Positions 52,987-63,500 are shown, numbered from the stretch's first letter. The stretch is 64,000 nt of DNA from Nonomuraea angiospora (GCF_014873145.1 NZ_JADBEK010000001.1:3782001-3846000), one strand, 5' to 3'. Notes: generated by a model from the letters alone, not told the origin. Numbers and translations: made by a program.

Positions 52987-55269
52987 TCACCGCACGTCCG
53001 CGAGCCGCTCGGCGCCGTCGATACCGAGCGGAGCCGGCGCCGCGTGCCCGGGGTCGCTGAAGGTGCCCTCCCGTCGTACGGTGTGCCAGCGCAGCCGCAC
53101 GCCCAGCAGGGCCGTCGCCAGGGACTGGATGACCACGAGGTACATGAGCTGGCGGTAGACGAACTGCTGGAGCGGCAGCACCCAGAGCGCGGAGGCGCGT
53201 TCGCCGTCCAGGCGGAGGGCGTACCAGCCCGTCAGCGCCTGCACCACCACGAAACCGGCCCATACCGCGACGACCGGGAGCGGGTCGCCCAGGACCGTGT
53301 TGTAGATCGCCATGAGGTCGACGACGGGGGCCAGCAAGGGCAGCAGCACCTGGAACAGCGTCAGGTAGCCGAGGCAGCGGCGGCCGAACGGGCCCGGCTC
53401 GAGGACGGCGCGCCGATGCTTCCACATCGCCTGCACGGTGCCGTAGCACCAGCGGTAGCGCTGCTTCCACAGCTGGCCGAGCGAGGTCGGGGCCTCGGTC
53501 CAGGCCAGCGCCTTCTCCTCGTAGACCACGCGCCATCCGGCCCGGCACAGCGCCATCGTGAGGTCGGTGTCCTCCGCCAGCGTGTCCGCGCTCACGCCGC
53601 CCAGCGCCACGAGCGCCGAACGCCGGAACGCCCCGATCGCGCCGGGCACGGTGGCCATGCAGTCGAGCAGCTCGAAGGCGCGCCGATCGAGGTTGAAGCC
53701 GATGACGTACTCGATGTGCTGCCAGCGCCCGATCATGCCGCGCCGGTTGCCGACCTTGGTGTTGCCGCTCACCGCGCCGACCGCGGGGTCGGCGAGCTGG
53801 CGGACCAGGTGGCCGATCGTGGCGGGTTCGAAGACGGTGTCGCCGTCCACCATGATGAGCAGCTCATGGGCGGCCTGGGCGATGCCGGTGTTGAGCGCGG
53901 CCGGCTTGCCGCCGTTGGGCCGGCGGATCACCCGTACGCCGGGCAGCCCCAGCGACTGCGCCAGCTCGGCGGTGCCGTCGGTCGAGCCGTCGTCGACGAC
54001 GAGGATCTCGAGCGGGCCCCGGTACGTGGTCTCGACCAGCGAGCGCACCGTCGCCTGGATCCCGGCCGCCTCGTTGTAGGCGGGCACGATCACGGTCACC
54101 GGCGGGGGCGCGGACCACACGGGCGCGCGGCCCTTGCGCCGCTTGCCGCCCCTGTTGCGGGCCGCGTGCACCCAGGCGAGCACGGCGAAGAAGCCGAGCC
54201 GCCCCACCGTGAGCGCTCCCGCGGCCAGCAGCACCCATGACAGCACGCCGGCGAACGTCTCCGAAGCCCGCTGGGCCAGGTTGAGCGCGGAGCCGGCGAA
54301 CTGTTCCACGCCACCGGCCGGCTGGTGCGCCGAGGGCATGCCGAGCGCCCTGGTCACCGTGACGGCGCGGTAGCCCTCGCCGGTCAGCTTCCGCAGGACG
54401 GCGCCGACGGCCTCGACGGTCTGCCGCCGGTCGCCACCCGAGTCGTGCATCATGACGACGGCGCCCCGGCCGTTGGCCGGGAGCGAGGAGGCCACGATGT
54501 TCGCCGTGCCGGGGCGGTTCCAGTCCCTGGTGTCGAGGTCCGTCAGCGTGACGAGGTAGCCCTCGGCCGCCAGCGCCTTCATGCCGGCCCACTGCGGTCC
54601 GGAGATCGCGGCGGGGGTCGAGGAGTACGGCGGTCGGGCCAGCGTCGTGTGCAGCCCGGTGGCCCCGGCCAGCGCCCGCTGCGTCAGCGACAGCTCCAGC
54701 TTGAGCCGCCAGGCGGGCAGCGCCGCGAGGTCGGCGTGCGAGTAGGTGTGGTTGCCCAGCTCGTGCCCCTCGGCGACGATGCGCCGCGCCAGCTCGGGGT
54801 ATTTCGCCACCTTGGAGCCGACGGTGAAGAAGGTCGCCTTGGCTCCGTACTTCTTCAGCATGTCGAGCACCTGCGGCGTCCACGCCGGGTCGGGGCCGTC
54901 GTCGAACGTCAGCGCGACGGTCCTGGCCGGCAGGCGGGCGCTGGCGGGCCCGTTCGCCGTGATGTTGAGTACGGGGCCGCCGCGCCGCACCTTCTCCAGC
55001 TCCGGGGACGGGGAGCCCGTGGCGGGCGGGGGCGCCTGCGTCTCTCCGACGACGTTGGTCACATATCCGTTGAGCACCAGCGCGGCGGCGGCCAGCAGCA
55101 TGCAGACGGCGAGCGGGAACCAGTGGCCCTTGGGGTCGGCCGGGGGTCTCGCGGTCGGCGCGGCCGGGTCGTGCGGCCGCTCGTTCCCCTGCCGGGCGGT
55201 GTGGTCCTGCCAGGCGGGGAGCGGCGCGGCCGGCCAGACCAGCTTGTCGTACTGGTGCGGGCCGCTCAC
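52987..55269 (-). CDS. Bifunctional polysaccharide deacetylase/glycosyltransferase (MatB-like)
   Basis: 760-residue membrane enzyme: one N-terminal span (50-70), NodB deacetylase domain with TFDDGPDP (121-128) and NHTYSH (173-178), a second span, then a family 2 glycosyltransferase with VDDGSTDGT, VDGDT, EDTD and QRYRW, and C-terminal spans. This is the processive beta-glycan synthase layout of PgaC/MatB. Streptomyces MatB makes poly-N-acetylglucosamine that glues mycelium into pellets. The start ATG overlaps the preceding gene as ATGA. Confidence 0.9.
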   Translation of the reverse strand: MSGPHQYDKLVWPAAPLPAWQDHTARQGNERPHDPAAPTARPPADPKGHWFPLAVCMLLAAAALVLNGYVTNVVGETQAPPPATGSPSPELEKVRRGGPVLNITANGPASARLPARTVALTFDDGPDPAWTPQVLDMLKKYGAKATFFTVGSKVAKYPELARRIVAEGHELGNHTYSHADLAALPAWRLKLELSLTQRALAGATGLHTTLARPPYSSTPAAISGPQWAGMKALAAEGYLVTLTDLDTRDWNRPGTANIVASSLPANGRGAVVMMHDSGGDRRQTVEAVGAVLRKLTGEGYRAVTVTRALGMPSAHQPAGGVEQFAGSALNLAQRASETFAGVLSWVLLAAGALTVGRLGFFAVLAWVHAARNRGGKRRKGRAPVWSAPPPVTVIVPAYNEAAGIQATVRSLVETTYRGPLEILVVDDGSTDGTAELAQSLGLPGVRVIRRPNGGKPAALNTGIAQAAHELLIMVDGDTVFEPATIGHLVRQLADPAVGAVSGNTKVGNRRGMIGRWQHIEYVIGFNLDRRAFELLDCMATVPGAIGAFRRSALVALGGVSADTLAEDTDLTMALCRAGWRVVYEEKALAWTEAPTSLGQLWKQRYRWCYGTVQAMWKHRRAVLEPGPFGRRCLGYLTLFQVLLPLLAPVVDLMAIYNTVLGDPLPVVAVWAGFVVVQALTGWYALRLDGERASALWVLPLQQFVYRQLMYLVVIQSLATALLGVRLRWHTVRREGTFSDPGHAAPAPLGIDGAERLADVR

Positions 55270-55820
55270 TTCTTCGGGCCCTTCGTCCGGTTCGGGTCGA
55301 GTCCCGGCGGCGTCTTCGCCTGGCCGGGCGGCTCGCTGTCCGTGGGGCCGCCGGTGGGATCCGCGGTGGGATCGGCTGTGGGATCGGCCGCGGGATCCGT
55401 GGCGGGACGGGTGCTCGGCGCCGGATCCGTGCTCGGCCGGGGCGTGGGCCGTGCCTGCTGCGGCGCTGCCTGCCCGGACGTCGCCGACGGCCGGGCCTGG
55501 CGGGTGACCGTGGGGGTCGGCCGGCGCGACGGCGGGCGCGTCACCTCCGGGCGCGTCACGGAGGGGGTCGGCCGCTCGGACCGCTTCGGCGAAGGCGAGG
55601 GCGTGCGATCCGGCGAAGCCGTGCCGTCGGCCGCTCCCGAGCGGTCGCCCGGCCAGCCGTTCACCGAGAGCGTCGTGCTGGAGAACATTCCGGCGATCAC
55701 GACGGCGAGCAGCGCGAGAGCCAGGACGCTCGCGCCGATCGAGCCGATCATGATCAGCCTTCGACGCCGTCCACTCTGGTTGACGAAGACGGCTGTCGGG
55801 TTCTGTTGCTCAGGAGGCAC
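55266..55820 (-). CDS. Small membrane-anchored Pro/Thr-rich protein (MatA-position)
   Basis: 184 residues: basic N terminus, one span (LIMIGSIGASVLALALLAVVIAG, about 22-45), then an exported Pro/Ser/Thr-rich low-complexity stalk with Asp-Pro-Thr repeats (DPTADPTADPT). No catalytic motif. GTG 55820 has no clear ribosome site; a TACGAT -10 seven bases upstream suggests a leaderless transcript. It sits where Streptomyces has matA, coupled to matB by ATGA, so a partner in polymer export is plausible. Confidence 0.75.
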   Translation of the reverse strand: MPPEQQNPTAVFVNQSGRRRRLIMIGSIGASVLALALLAVVIAGMFSSTTLSVNGWPGDRSGAADGTASPDRTPSPSPKRSERPTPSVTRPEVTRPPSRRPTPTVTRQARPSATSGQAAPQQARPTPRPSTDPAPSTRPATDPAADPTADPTADPTGGPTDSEPPGQAKTPPGLDPNRTKGPKK

Positions 55821-55858
55821 GCGGAAATCGTAGTGACAGGGAGCAAACTAGAGAAACT

Positions 55859-55874
55859 AGGGCATTTCTTGACA
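55859..55874 (-). promoter_or_regulatory. Shared 16-bp element, copy 1 (upstream of MatAB-like operon)
   Basis: On the minus strand TGTCAAGAAATGCCCT, 39 bp upstream of the GTG at 55820. It matches 58092-58107 at 15 of 16 positions and points towards the downstream gene in the same way. Probable binding site just upstream of a leaderless promoter. Confidence 0.6.
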
Positions 55875-55911
55875 TCGACCCCAAATTCGCCAGACACGCC
55901 TGGTCAAGCGG

Positions 55912-57402
55912 TCAGGGCCTCAGCCACGCGCCAAGGGCGGCCGTCAGCGTGACCGTGTCGGCGGGACCGGGGCCGGACACCCACGCGAGCGCCCCGTCCG
56001 GCCGGACGAGCGCCGCCGCCAGGTCGTCGCGATCCTTCACGGTCGCCGCGACCACCTCCAGCACCTCGCGCCAGGGCTCCGCCACCTGCGCGACCTCCGG
56101 CTGCGACGGCGCGTGGACGAGCAGCGCCCGCCCGCTCCCGCACAACTCCGAGATCGTGCGGGTCTGCCCCGGACTCGTCACCAGCCGCAGGTCCGGACAG
56201 GCGCGGCCGGTCAGCGGGTGCGTGGCGGGGTACGGGAACGCGTACCGGGTGCCGAGCCCGTTCAGCATCCGGCCGAAGTGGCGGTTGACGTCCGGGAGGT
56301 CGAGCAGGTCCGACACGATGTCGCGCATGGCCGCCGCGTGCTCCCCCGGCAGCGACAGCGCGGACTGGGCGCGCGTGTTGTGCAGGACGGCGGCGCCGAC
56401 GGGGTGGCGTTCCGCGGTGTAGGTGTCGAGCAGGCCCTCGGGGGCGCGCCCGGCCACCGTGGCGGCGAGCTTCCAGCCCAGGTTGACGGCGTCCATGAGG
56501 CCGAGGTTGAGCCCCTGGCCGCCGTTCGGCGAGTGGACGTGCGCGGCGTCGCCGGCCAGCAGGACCCGGCCGATCCGGTACGTGGCCGCCTGGCGCGCGC
56601 CGTCGGTGAACCGCAGCGGGCCGCGCACCCGCGGAAGCTCGACGTCCACGCCCGTCACCCGGAGCAGGCTCTGGCGCATCTCCTCGGCGGTCAGCGGCAG
56701 CCCGCGATCCTCGGGGAACCCGTCGAACTCGATCGTGGCCACCATCCCGGGCGCCCGCATCAGCCGGCCCGTGGCGGTCCAGCCCGACGGGGGGAGCCGG
56801 TCGAGGCCGGGGGCGTCGGTCAGGACCCGCCGTACGACGCTCGTGGGCTCGGTGCCGGGGAAGCCGAACCCGGCCAGCTTGCGCACCGCCGAACGCCCCC
56901 CGTCGCAGCCGACCAGGTACGGCGCGGAGAACCGCCGTTCCCCGGCCGGGGTGGCGACGGTGACGGTGACGCCCTGGTCGTCCTGCGCCAGGGCTGTGAC
57001 CTCGCACGCCCGCCTCACGACCTCCTCCCCTCCGGCGAGCGAGGCGAGGTGCTCGGCGAGGACCCGTTCGAGGTCGCGCTGCCAGATCAGCGCGCCGACC
57101 CGGTCCGGCTCCTCCTGCAAAGCGGGGTCGATCTTGAAGATCTGGGCGAAGTGCCCCTTCTCGCTGCCGTGGTCGCGCGCCTTGTCGGCGAGCCCCTGCT
57201 CCCGGTACGCGTCCAGGGCCTCCCCCAGCCCCCGGCGGCGCAGCGCCTCGGCGGCCAGCGGGCCGATCCCGCGCGCCTTGGGCTCGGCGCTCGGCTCGGC
57301 GAGCCGTTCCAGCACCAGCGGCCTGGCTCCGGCGAGCCGTAACTCGGCGGCGAGCAGCAGCCCCACGGGCCCGGCCCCCACCACGATGACGTCGGCGTCC
57401 AT
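55912..57402 (-). CDS. FAD-dependent aromatic monooxygenase (group A)
   Basis: 496-residue flavin hydroxylase that inserts oxygen into an aromatic substrate using NAD(P)H. Motifs: GAGPVG (FAD dinucleotide), VGCDGGRSAVRKLAG (DG), VLLAGDAAHVHSPNGGQGLNLG (GD). A thioredoxin-like C-terminal remnant follows, as in tetracycline/rifampicin-type hydroxylases. ATG 57402 faces a TetR gene across about 75 bp with a palindrome. Detoxification of an aromatic antibiotic is the leading guess. Confidence 0.9.
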   Translation of the reverse strand: MDADVIVVGAGPVGLLLAAELRLAGARPLVLERLAEPSAEPKARGIGPLAAEALRRRGLGEALDAYREQGLADKARDHGSEKGHFAQIFKIDPALQEEPDRVGALIWQRDLERVLAEHLASLAGGEEVVRRACEVTALAQDDQGVTVTVATPAGERRFSAPYLVGCDGGRSAVRKLAGFGFPGTEPTSVVRRVLTDAPGLDRLPPSGWTATGRLMRAPGMVATIEFDGFPEDRGLPLTAEEMRQSLLRVTGVDVELPRVRGPLRFTDGARQAATYRIGRVLLAGDAAHVHSPNGGQGLNLGLMDAVNLGWKLAATVAGRAPEGLLDTYTAERHPVGAAVLHNTRAQSALSLPGEHAAAMRDIVSDLLDLPDVNRHFGRMLNGLGTRYAFPYPATHPLTGRACPDLRLVTSPGQTRTISELCGSGRALLVHAPSQPEVAQVAEPWREVLEVVAATVKDRDDLAAALVRPDGALAWVSGPGPADTVTLTAALGAWLRP

Positions 57403-57418
57403 CGTCGCTCCCTAAACT

Positions 57419-57437
57419 AGACTAGACCGTCTCGTCT
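57419..57437. promoter_or_regulatory. TetR operator palindrome
   Basis: AGACTAGAC-C-GTCTCGTCT, inverted repeat with 8 of 9 positions matching, in the divergent promoter between monooxygenase and TetR. A TAGACTA fragment recurs at 57440-57446. Confidence 0.65.
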
Positions 57438-57476
57438 CGTAGACTAACCCCCATCCGAAGAAAGTGGGTACGGACC

Positions 57477-58094
57477 ATGGCCGAGCACGGCCCCCGACGC
57501 TCCCCGGCCAAGCGCCGGGCCATCCTCGACGCCGCGATCAAGGTGTTCACCGACCAGGGGTACGCCCGGGCCAGCGTGGACGCCATCGCCGCGGTGGCGG
57601 GGGTGGGCAAGCAGACGGTGTACGGCCATTTCGGGGACAAGGAGCAGCTGTTCCTCGCCGCGATCCAGGAGGCCAGGTCGGCGGTGAGCGCAGGCGACGC
57701 GGAGGGCACACCGGGCGTCGCCCTGAGCGGCGATCCTCGCGAGGACCTCACCGCGCTCGGCGGGCGGATCCTCGACATCGCGCTCTCACCTCGCGTGTCG
57801 GCGCTGCACCGGCTGACCATCGCGGAGGTGGCGCACCATCCGGAGCTCCAGCGCACCTGGCGCGAGAGCTCGGCGTCGGCGGACCGCGCGGTGGCCGACT
57901 ACCTGCGCGACCGCGACGCCGACGGCCGGCTGCGGGTCCCGGACCCGGCCAGGGCGGCGCGCCAGTTCTCGCACCTGGTGATCACCGAGGGACGGGTCGA
58001 GACGGCGTACGGCATGCTGCCGCTGCGACCCGAACGGCGGCACGCCATCGCCGCCGACGCCGCCGACCTCATCATCCGCGCCCACCACCCTTGA
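57477..58094 (+). CDS. TetR-family regulator of the monooxygenase
   Basis: 205 residues. N-terminal HTH RAILDAAIKVFTDQGYARAS, IAAVAGVGKQTVYGHFGDKEQLF; TetR_C-type helical ligand domain. ATG 57477. Divergent from the flavin monooxygenase with a palindromic operator between, so a substrate-induced repressor is likely. The last three bases (stop codon) form part of the second copy of the shared 16-bp element. Confidence 0.9.
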   Translation: MAEHGPRRSPAKRRAILDAAIKVFTDQGYARASVDAIAAVAGVGKQTVYGHFGDKEQLFLAAIQEARSAVSAGDAEGTPGVALSGDPREDLTALGGRILDIALSPRVSALHRLTIAEVAHHPELQRTWRESSASADRAVADYLRDRDADGRLRVPDPARAARQFSHLVITEGRVETAYGMLPLRPERRHAIAADAADLIIRAHHP

Positions 58095-58107
58095 CAAGAA
58101 ATGCCCT
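58092..58107 (+). promoter_or_regulatory. Shared 16-bp element, copy 2 (upstream of VWA/tubulin operon)
   Basis: TGACAAGAAATGCCCT, 15 of 16 identical with the copy upstream of the MatAB-like genes. It begins at the TetR stop codon and lies 235 bp upstream of the VWA start. A separate TAGGAT -10-like hexamer is at 58204-58209. The 58108-58342 stretch is AT-richer and includes an 11-codon possible leaderless frame (58216-58251). Confidence 0.55.
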
Positions 58108-58342
58108 TTATGTCGGTTTTGCGAGTCAAGTGAATGATGGGGCTGGCGTGACCGGCGGATTCATCCGTCGCTCAATCGCCGCCTGACCCGCCATTTCTCC
58201 CTTTAGGATGGCAACATGTCTGCGTCGAAGTCGAATTCCGGACCCCATTAACCAGATTTATATTGCGTCCATAACTGCGGCCGAAACTTCTCACACCCTC
58301 TCTCCGTTCTGCGGATAGGTAAAACGGCAACTGTGAGGAAAT

Positions 58343-60553
58343 GTGCGCGTCACTTCATCCCTCAGGTCCCTTCTCGCCCTGGCCGTGACCGCTGCCGTGG
58401 TGCTGTTACCGACGGCCGCGAGCGCTTCGCAGCCCTCTGACGTCAAACCCGTCCGCGTGGTCGTCCTGGTCGACGAGTCGGGCAGCCTGTCCGGCCCGGA
58501 CGTCGCCCGCGAACGGGCCGCCTCCCAGCTCATCGCCCTCAGCGAGCTCTCGCCCCAGTCGCAGGTGGCCGTGGTCGGCTTCGGCAGCTCCAACGGCCCG
58601 GGACAGGCGGCCGTGGACATCGCCTGCCCGCTGACCGGCGTGCAGACGGCCCAGGACCGCGAGTCGCTGAGCCGGTGCGTGGAGAAGCTGCGCCGCCGCA
58701 ACAGCGGCGAGGGCGGCGACACCGACCACGCCGCCGCCCTGGAGCAGGCGCTCGACATCATGAACACGCCCGACGACCAGCAGCGGGCGAAGATCGTCTT
58801 CTTGCTGACCGACGGCGTCCTCGACGTCAGGAACAGCCCCCAGTACGGCGCCGACGCCCAGGCCCGCAACCGCAACGCCCGGGCGCAGATCGACCGGAGC
58901 CTGCGGGACGCCGAGAAGGCGCGCGTGCAGATCTGGCCGCTGGGCTTCGGCTCGGCCGACAAGACGAGCCTCGACGCCTTCGCCGCGGGCGGCTGGCGGC
59001 AGCCCTGCGGCGACCAGGAGACGGCCACGCCCCGCGCGAGGGTGGTCGCGACCTCGGCCGACGTGGAGCGATCACTGCTCGAGGCGTTCGCCTACGCCCG
59101 CTGCGCGGGCATCGAACAGTCGGTCACCGACTCCCTGGAGCCCAACGCCACCGTCGACCTCCAGGTCAACATCCCGATCATCGCGACCGACGGCTCGATC
59201 GTGGTGGTCAAGCGCGACCGGCGCATCCGGGTGACCTACTTCGACCCCGACGGCAACCAGGTGCCCAAGCAGGGCGAGCAGAACGACTCGACCTTCCAGG
59301 TCGCCGGCGAGGCCGGCCCGGTGGAGTCGCTGCGCATCCGCAACCCGCTGCCCGGCAAGTGGCGGGTCCAGCTCACGTCGCCGCCGGGCGTCAGCCGCCA
59401 GGACGTCAGCGCGACCGTCGTCTGGCAGGGCGCGCTGCGCGCCTCGATCTCCCTGAGCAATCCCCGGCCGCGTCCGGGCGAGCAGGTGGCCGTACGGCTG
59501 CGCCTGCAGACCAGGACCGGCACGATCACCGATCCGGCGGCGCTGGAGGGCCTGCGCTTCACCGCCCGGATGTCCGGCGACGGCTTCCAGGAGCTCCCCG
59601 TCGACCTGCGCGACGCGGGTGACGGCCCGGACCGCGCCCAGGGCGACGGCGAATACTCCGGCCAGGTCGCCATCCCCGCCTCCGCGACCGGCGACCTGTC
59701 CTTCCTGGGCAAGGTCACCGGCCCGGGCGTCGCCGGCGACGAGCGCCCGTACGCGACCCGCGTCGCCGGGCCCGCCGACCGGCTCCGCGCCCAGGTGCAG
59801 CTCGACGCGGCCACCGTCGAGCCGGGCGGGGAGGTCTCCGGCACCGTGCGCGTGACCAACGACGCCGAGCCCGCCCAGCTCGCCCTGCGGCTCATCGACG
59901 TCCCCGGCACCGTGAGCCTGTCCCTCCAGCGCTTCCAGGCGCCGGCGGGCGCCTCCGAGCACGCCCTCAAGCTGCGGATCGGCGCGGACGCTCCCAAGGG
60001 CCCGGTCGGCGGCTCCGTCCAGGTGGTCGACGCGGCCGGGCAGGTGGTGGCCGAGGAGTTCGTCGACGTCGACGTGGAGCCGCCCACGCCGCTGTGGCAG
60101 CGGCTGCTCCAGGCCCTCCTGGTCCTCCTGCTGATCCTGGCGGTGGCCCTGCCGCTGCTGTTCCTCAGGAGGCGCGCGCGGATGCGGGCGGCCGATCCGA
60201 GCGAGCTGACCTTCTACCTCTTCGAACGGCCGGGCGAGCCGTACGTCAGCAAGATGCAGGCGCCCCTCGGCGAGGGGCCCGAGTTCACCTTCGAGATCTC
60301 CGCCGGCCGCCTGGTGCGCACGTTCGGCACCGGCTACACGGCCCGGCGGGGCGGCGGCCAGACCGTCCTGGTCCGCGACCCGTCCGGACAGGAGCTGGAG
60401 CCGCTGCGCCCGGGCCGCCCGGTCCCGCTGCCCGGCGGCATGTTCCTCGGCGTCGACGACGCCCGGGTCAAGGGCGCGGAATCCGTGTACGGCGCGCGGG
60501 AGCCGCACCAGAGCAGGACCCACAGACCGATGCCAGGCGACGACCTGTTGTGA
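58343..60553 (+). CDS. Secreted, membrane-anchored von Willebrand factor A protein
   Basis: 736 residues. Signal peptide (SLLALAVTAAVVLLPTAASA), VWA domain about 37-250 with MIDAS DESGS (Asp44, Ser46, Ser48), a TDGVLD strand and the downstream Thr/Asp region, beta-sandwich domains to about 585 (Ig-like PGEQVAVRLRLQT), one transmembrane span (588-608), and a 128-residue cytoplasmic tail that I cannot assign. GTG 58343 follows GAGG. The layout (outside ligand binding, inside tail) suggests a receptor that hands a signal or position to the tubulin-like product of the next gene, seven bases downstream. Confidence 0.88.
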   Translation: MRVTSSLRSLLALAVTAAVVLLPTAASASQPSDVKPVRVVVLVDESGSLSGPDVARERAASQLIALSELSPQSQVAVVGFGSSNGPGQAAVDIACPLTGVQTAQDRESLSRCVEKLRRRNSGEGGDTDHAAALEQALDIMNTPDDQQRAKIVFLLTDGVLDVRNSPQYGADAQARNRNARAQIDRSLRDAEKARVQIWPLGFGSADKTSLDAFAAGGWRQPCGDQETATPRARVVATSADVERSLLEAFAYARCAGIEQSVTDSLEPNATVDLQVNIPIIATDGSIVVVKRDRRIRVTYFDPDGNQVPKQGEQNDSTFQVAGEAGPVESLRIRNPLPGKWRVQLTSPPGVSRQDVSATVVWQGALRASISLSNPRPRPGEQVAVRLRLQTRTGTITDPAALEGLRFTARMSGDGFQELPVDLRDAGDGPDRAQGDGEYSGQVAIPASATGDLSFLGKVTGPGVAGDERPYATRVAGPADRLRAQVQLDAATVEPGGEVSGTVRVTNDAEPAQLALRLIDVPGTVSLSLQRFQAPAGASEHALKLRIGADAPKGPVGGSVQVVDAAGQVVAEEFVDVDVEPPTPLWQRLLQALLVLLLILAVALPLLFLRRRARMRAADPSELTFYLFERPGEPYVSKMQAPLGEGPEFTFEISAGRLVRTFGTGYTARRGGGQTVLVRDPSGQELEPLRPGRPVPLPGGMFLGVDDARVKGAESVYGAREPHQSRTHRPMPGDDLL

Positions 60554-60560
60554 GGGGCGC

Positions 60561-63500
60561 ATGAGGATCTTCGATCCGATGATGTTCGTGGGACTCGGCG
60601 GCACCGGCTGCCGGGTCGGAGTGGAGCTGGAGCGGCGGCTGCGGGACGAGCTGTGCGGTCCGGACGGCATGGACCTGATCCGAAACTTCAGCTGGCAGAA
60701 CTACCAACCCTACGAATTGCCCTCCTGCCTGCAGTTCGTCTACGTCGACCTCAACGAGGCGGAGCTGACCCGCACCCGGCGCCGGGTGGTGCCGACCGAG
60801 CGGGAGTTCGCGGCGGCCGGCCGGACCGCCCACCTGATCCACGACGTGGTGCCCGCGTTCGACTCCTACCCGGACGTGGCCCGCAGCCTGCGGGCGACGT
60901 CGAGCGACCACGTCAAGGACTGGCTGCCGCCGCGCGAGCAGGAGCCGCTGGTCTCCCCGCTGATGCGCGGCGCAGGGCAGCTGCCCACGGTGGCCAGGGC
61001 GGCGCTGTTCGAGCGGATGCGGCACGGCCCCGGGCCGGTGGTGCAGGGCATCGACGACGCCATCGGCGCGATCAGCAACTCGGGCAGCGAGCTCGCCGCG
61101 CTGGGCGGCCGGCTCAGACGCAGCTGCGACGTCTTCGTGGCCTTCTCGGTGGCGGGCGGCACCGGCAGCGGCATCTTCTACGACTACCTGCACCTGATCG
61201 GCGACGCCTTCGCCCGCAACCACATCAGGGCGCGGATCCACCCGCTGGTCGTCATGCCGTCGGCCTTCGCCGAGGGTAAGGGCGGCGGCCGCCGCGCCCG
61301 GCTCAACGCCGGCTCCAGCCTGCTCGACCTGTTCCGCCTGGTCGACGACCAGAACGCGCCGCACGCCGGCACGCAGGTCGACGAGCAGGGCATCGCCGGC
61401 GAGCTGGGCGTGCGCTACCCGGTCAAGGGCGAGGTGCGGCTGGCCACCGGCACCGTGCAGACGGCGTTCCTGTTCACCATGCCGCCCGGCGTCGAGCGGG
61501 ACGACCTGCACCGCTCGATCGCCTCGCTGATCGTCTCGCTGGCCGGCACCCAGCCGCGCGCCTCGGGCGACGGCGGCGGCATGGAGGACCGCGGCGAGTC
61601 GTCCTTCGCCGACGACTTCATCAACCGAGCCGTGGAACGCGAGGTGCCGGCCGCCTCCGGCATCGGCAACCGGGGCGTCTCGACGGCCTTCGTCTCCTCC
61701 ATGACCGTCCCCGTGGAGGAGCTGGCCGACCTGGTCAGCTCCCGGCTGCTGGCCCGCGCGGTGGCGCAGCTCGAAGCCGTGCCGCCGGGCGCCGCCGAGA
61801 GCAACGTCGAGGAGATCCGGCGCATGTTCACCACCACCAACCTGGAGGCGCTCAACACCCGCGAGCCGCTGCCGCTGCCGGAGGTGCGCCCCGCCACCGG
61901 CGCGGCCGAGATCCAGAAGTCGCTGGCCAACCGGATGCGGGCGATGGAGGACAACCTGGCCTCACTCGAACGCCAGCTCAACCGGGTCGTGCCGACCCTG
62001 GCCCAGGAGCTGGACGTGCGCCGCGGCGCGCTCGAAGCGCTCGGCCAGGTCGACCCGTTCCGGCTGCGGCGGGTGGTGGTCGGCCTGCCCGGCGACGTGC
62101 ACGAGGCCGACCGGCTGGGCTTCGCCGGGCTCCTGGACCACCGCAGGGCGCAGCCGCGCAAGCCGTACGACAACATGACCGAGGCGCCGCCGCAACCGCG
62201 GCCGATGCGCGACCGGCTGCTGCGCAAGACGCAGTGGACCGACCCCGAGGTCCAGGCCTCGATCGCCGACCAGGACACCTGGTACCTGTGGCGCAGCCAG
62301 GGGCTCTGGCACCGGGCGTGGGCCGACCAGATGCCCCGCTGGGAGCCGCGCCGCAAGCAGCTCATCCGCGAGGTGCGCGAGTTCACGCAGGTCTTCGTCG
62401 AGCACGCCGAGGCCGACGCCGAGCGCTTCGCGCGCCGGGCCGGCGAGCTCTACGAGACCCGCGTGGGCGTCTACCACCTGCTGCCGCCCGCGGGCGCGGA
62501 GTCCTTCTACGACGCGGTCGTCCGCCGCTTCGTCGACGTCTTCGTCGCCCGGCAGCAGTTGCGCCCCACCGACGGGGAGGCCGCCGTGGCCAACGCGCTG
62601 ATCGGCCCGGACGGCTGGCGGCACGCCTACGACCTGGCCTGGCGCACGGGCAAGCCGGCCGACGCGCTCACCTGGGTGCGCGACCGGCTCAAGCTGGAGG
62701 TGAAGAAGCTCTTCAAGGACCAGGACGAGGCCGCCGCGCTGGGCGAGCGGCCGCTGCTGCCCTCCCTGGCCGACATCCTCGCCCAGGCCGCCTCTGGCGG
62801 CGGCGACGACCCGCACGTGCGGCAGTTCCAGCTCAAGCTGGCCGACCTGGTGCCGGGCGGCTTCACCCCCGACGGCACCGGCGACCTGAAGGTGCTGGTC
62901 TCGTATCCGGCGCCGGCCAAGGACCCGGCCCTCGAACGGTTCCTCAAGGACCGGATCGACCTGCCGGGCGTGCCCGACTTCCGCAACATCGACGCCGACT
63001 CGGTGACCGTGGTGCAGCTGCGCACCTCGATGAGCGTCACCCAGGTCCGCGAGCTGCGCGAAGTGCTGCACAGCTGGGCCGACGCGCTGCGCGACGAACG
63101 GCCGCAGGACCACCTGAAGTGGCGCCAGCGGCTCGGCTACGACTTCGGCTACCTGGCCACGACCGAGGAGCACCGCGTCCGGATCCTGCACCGGCTGCTC
63201 TGCCTGCTGTGGAACGGCCGGGTCAGCGTGGTGGAGGGCGAGCCGAGCTCGCCGTCGCGGATCCGGATCGACGTCGAGGGCGGGTCGATGACGCTCCCGC
63301 TGACCGGGTACGGCAAGGCCTCCTCCTGGCCGAGCATGCTGCGGGCCTACGAGCAGTGGGTGATCGCCGGCGACGAGGAGTTCCGCAGCCTGGTCAGCGA
63401 GCAGCTCATGGACGCCACGCCGAAGGGCCTGGCGGGCGCCCCCAGCGCGCCGGACCCGCTCTACCACCTCGTCACCGGCATGTCCGCCGACCAGCTCGGC

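Noticed and set aside
55859..58107. Monooxygenase/TetR pair as a transposon bounded by inverted repeats
   Set aside because: No transposase, no target duplication seen, and composition matches the neighbours; kept only as an alternative reading of the shared element.
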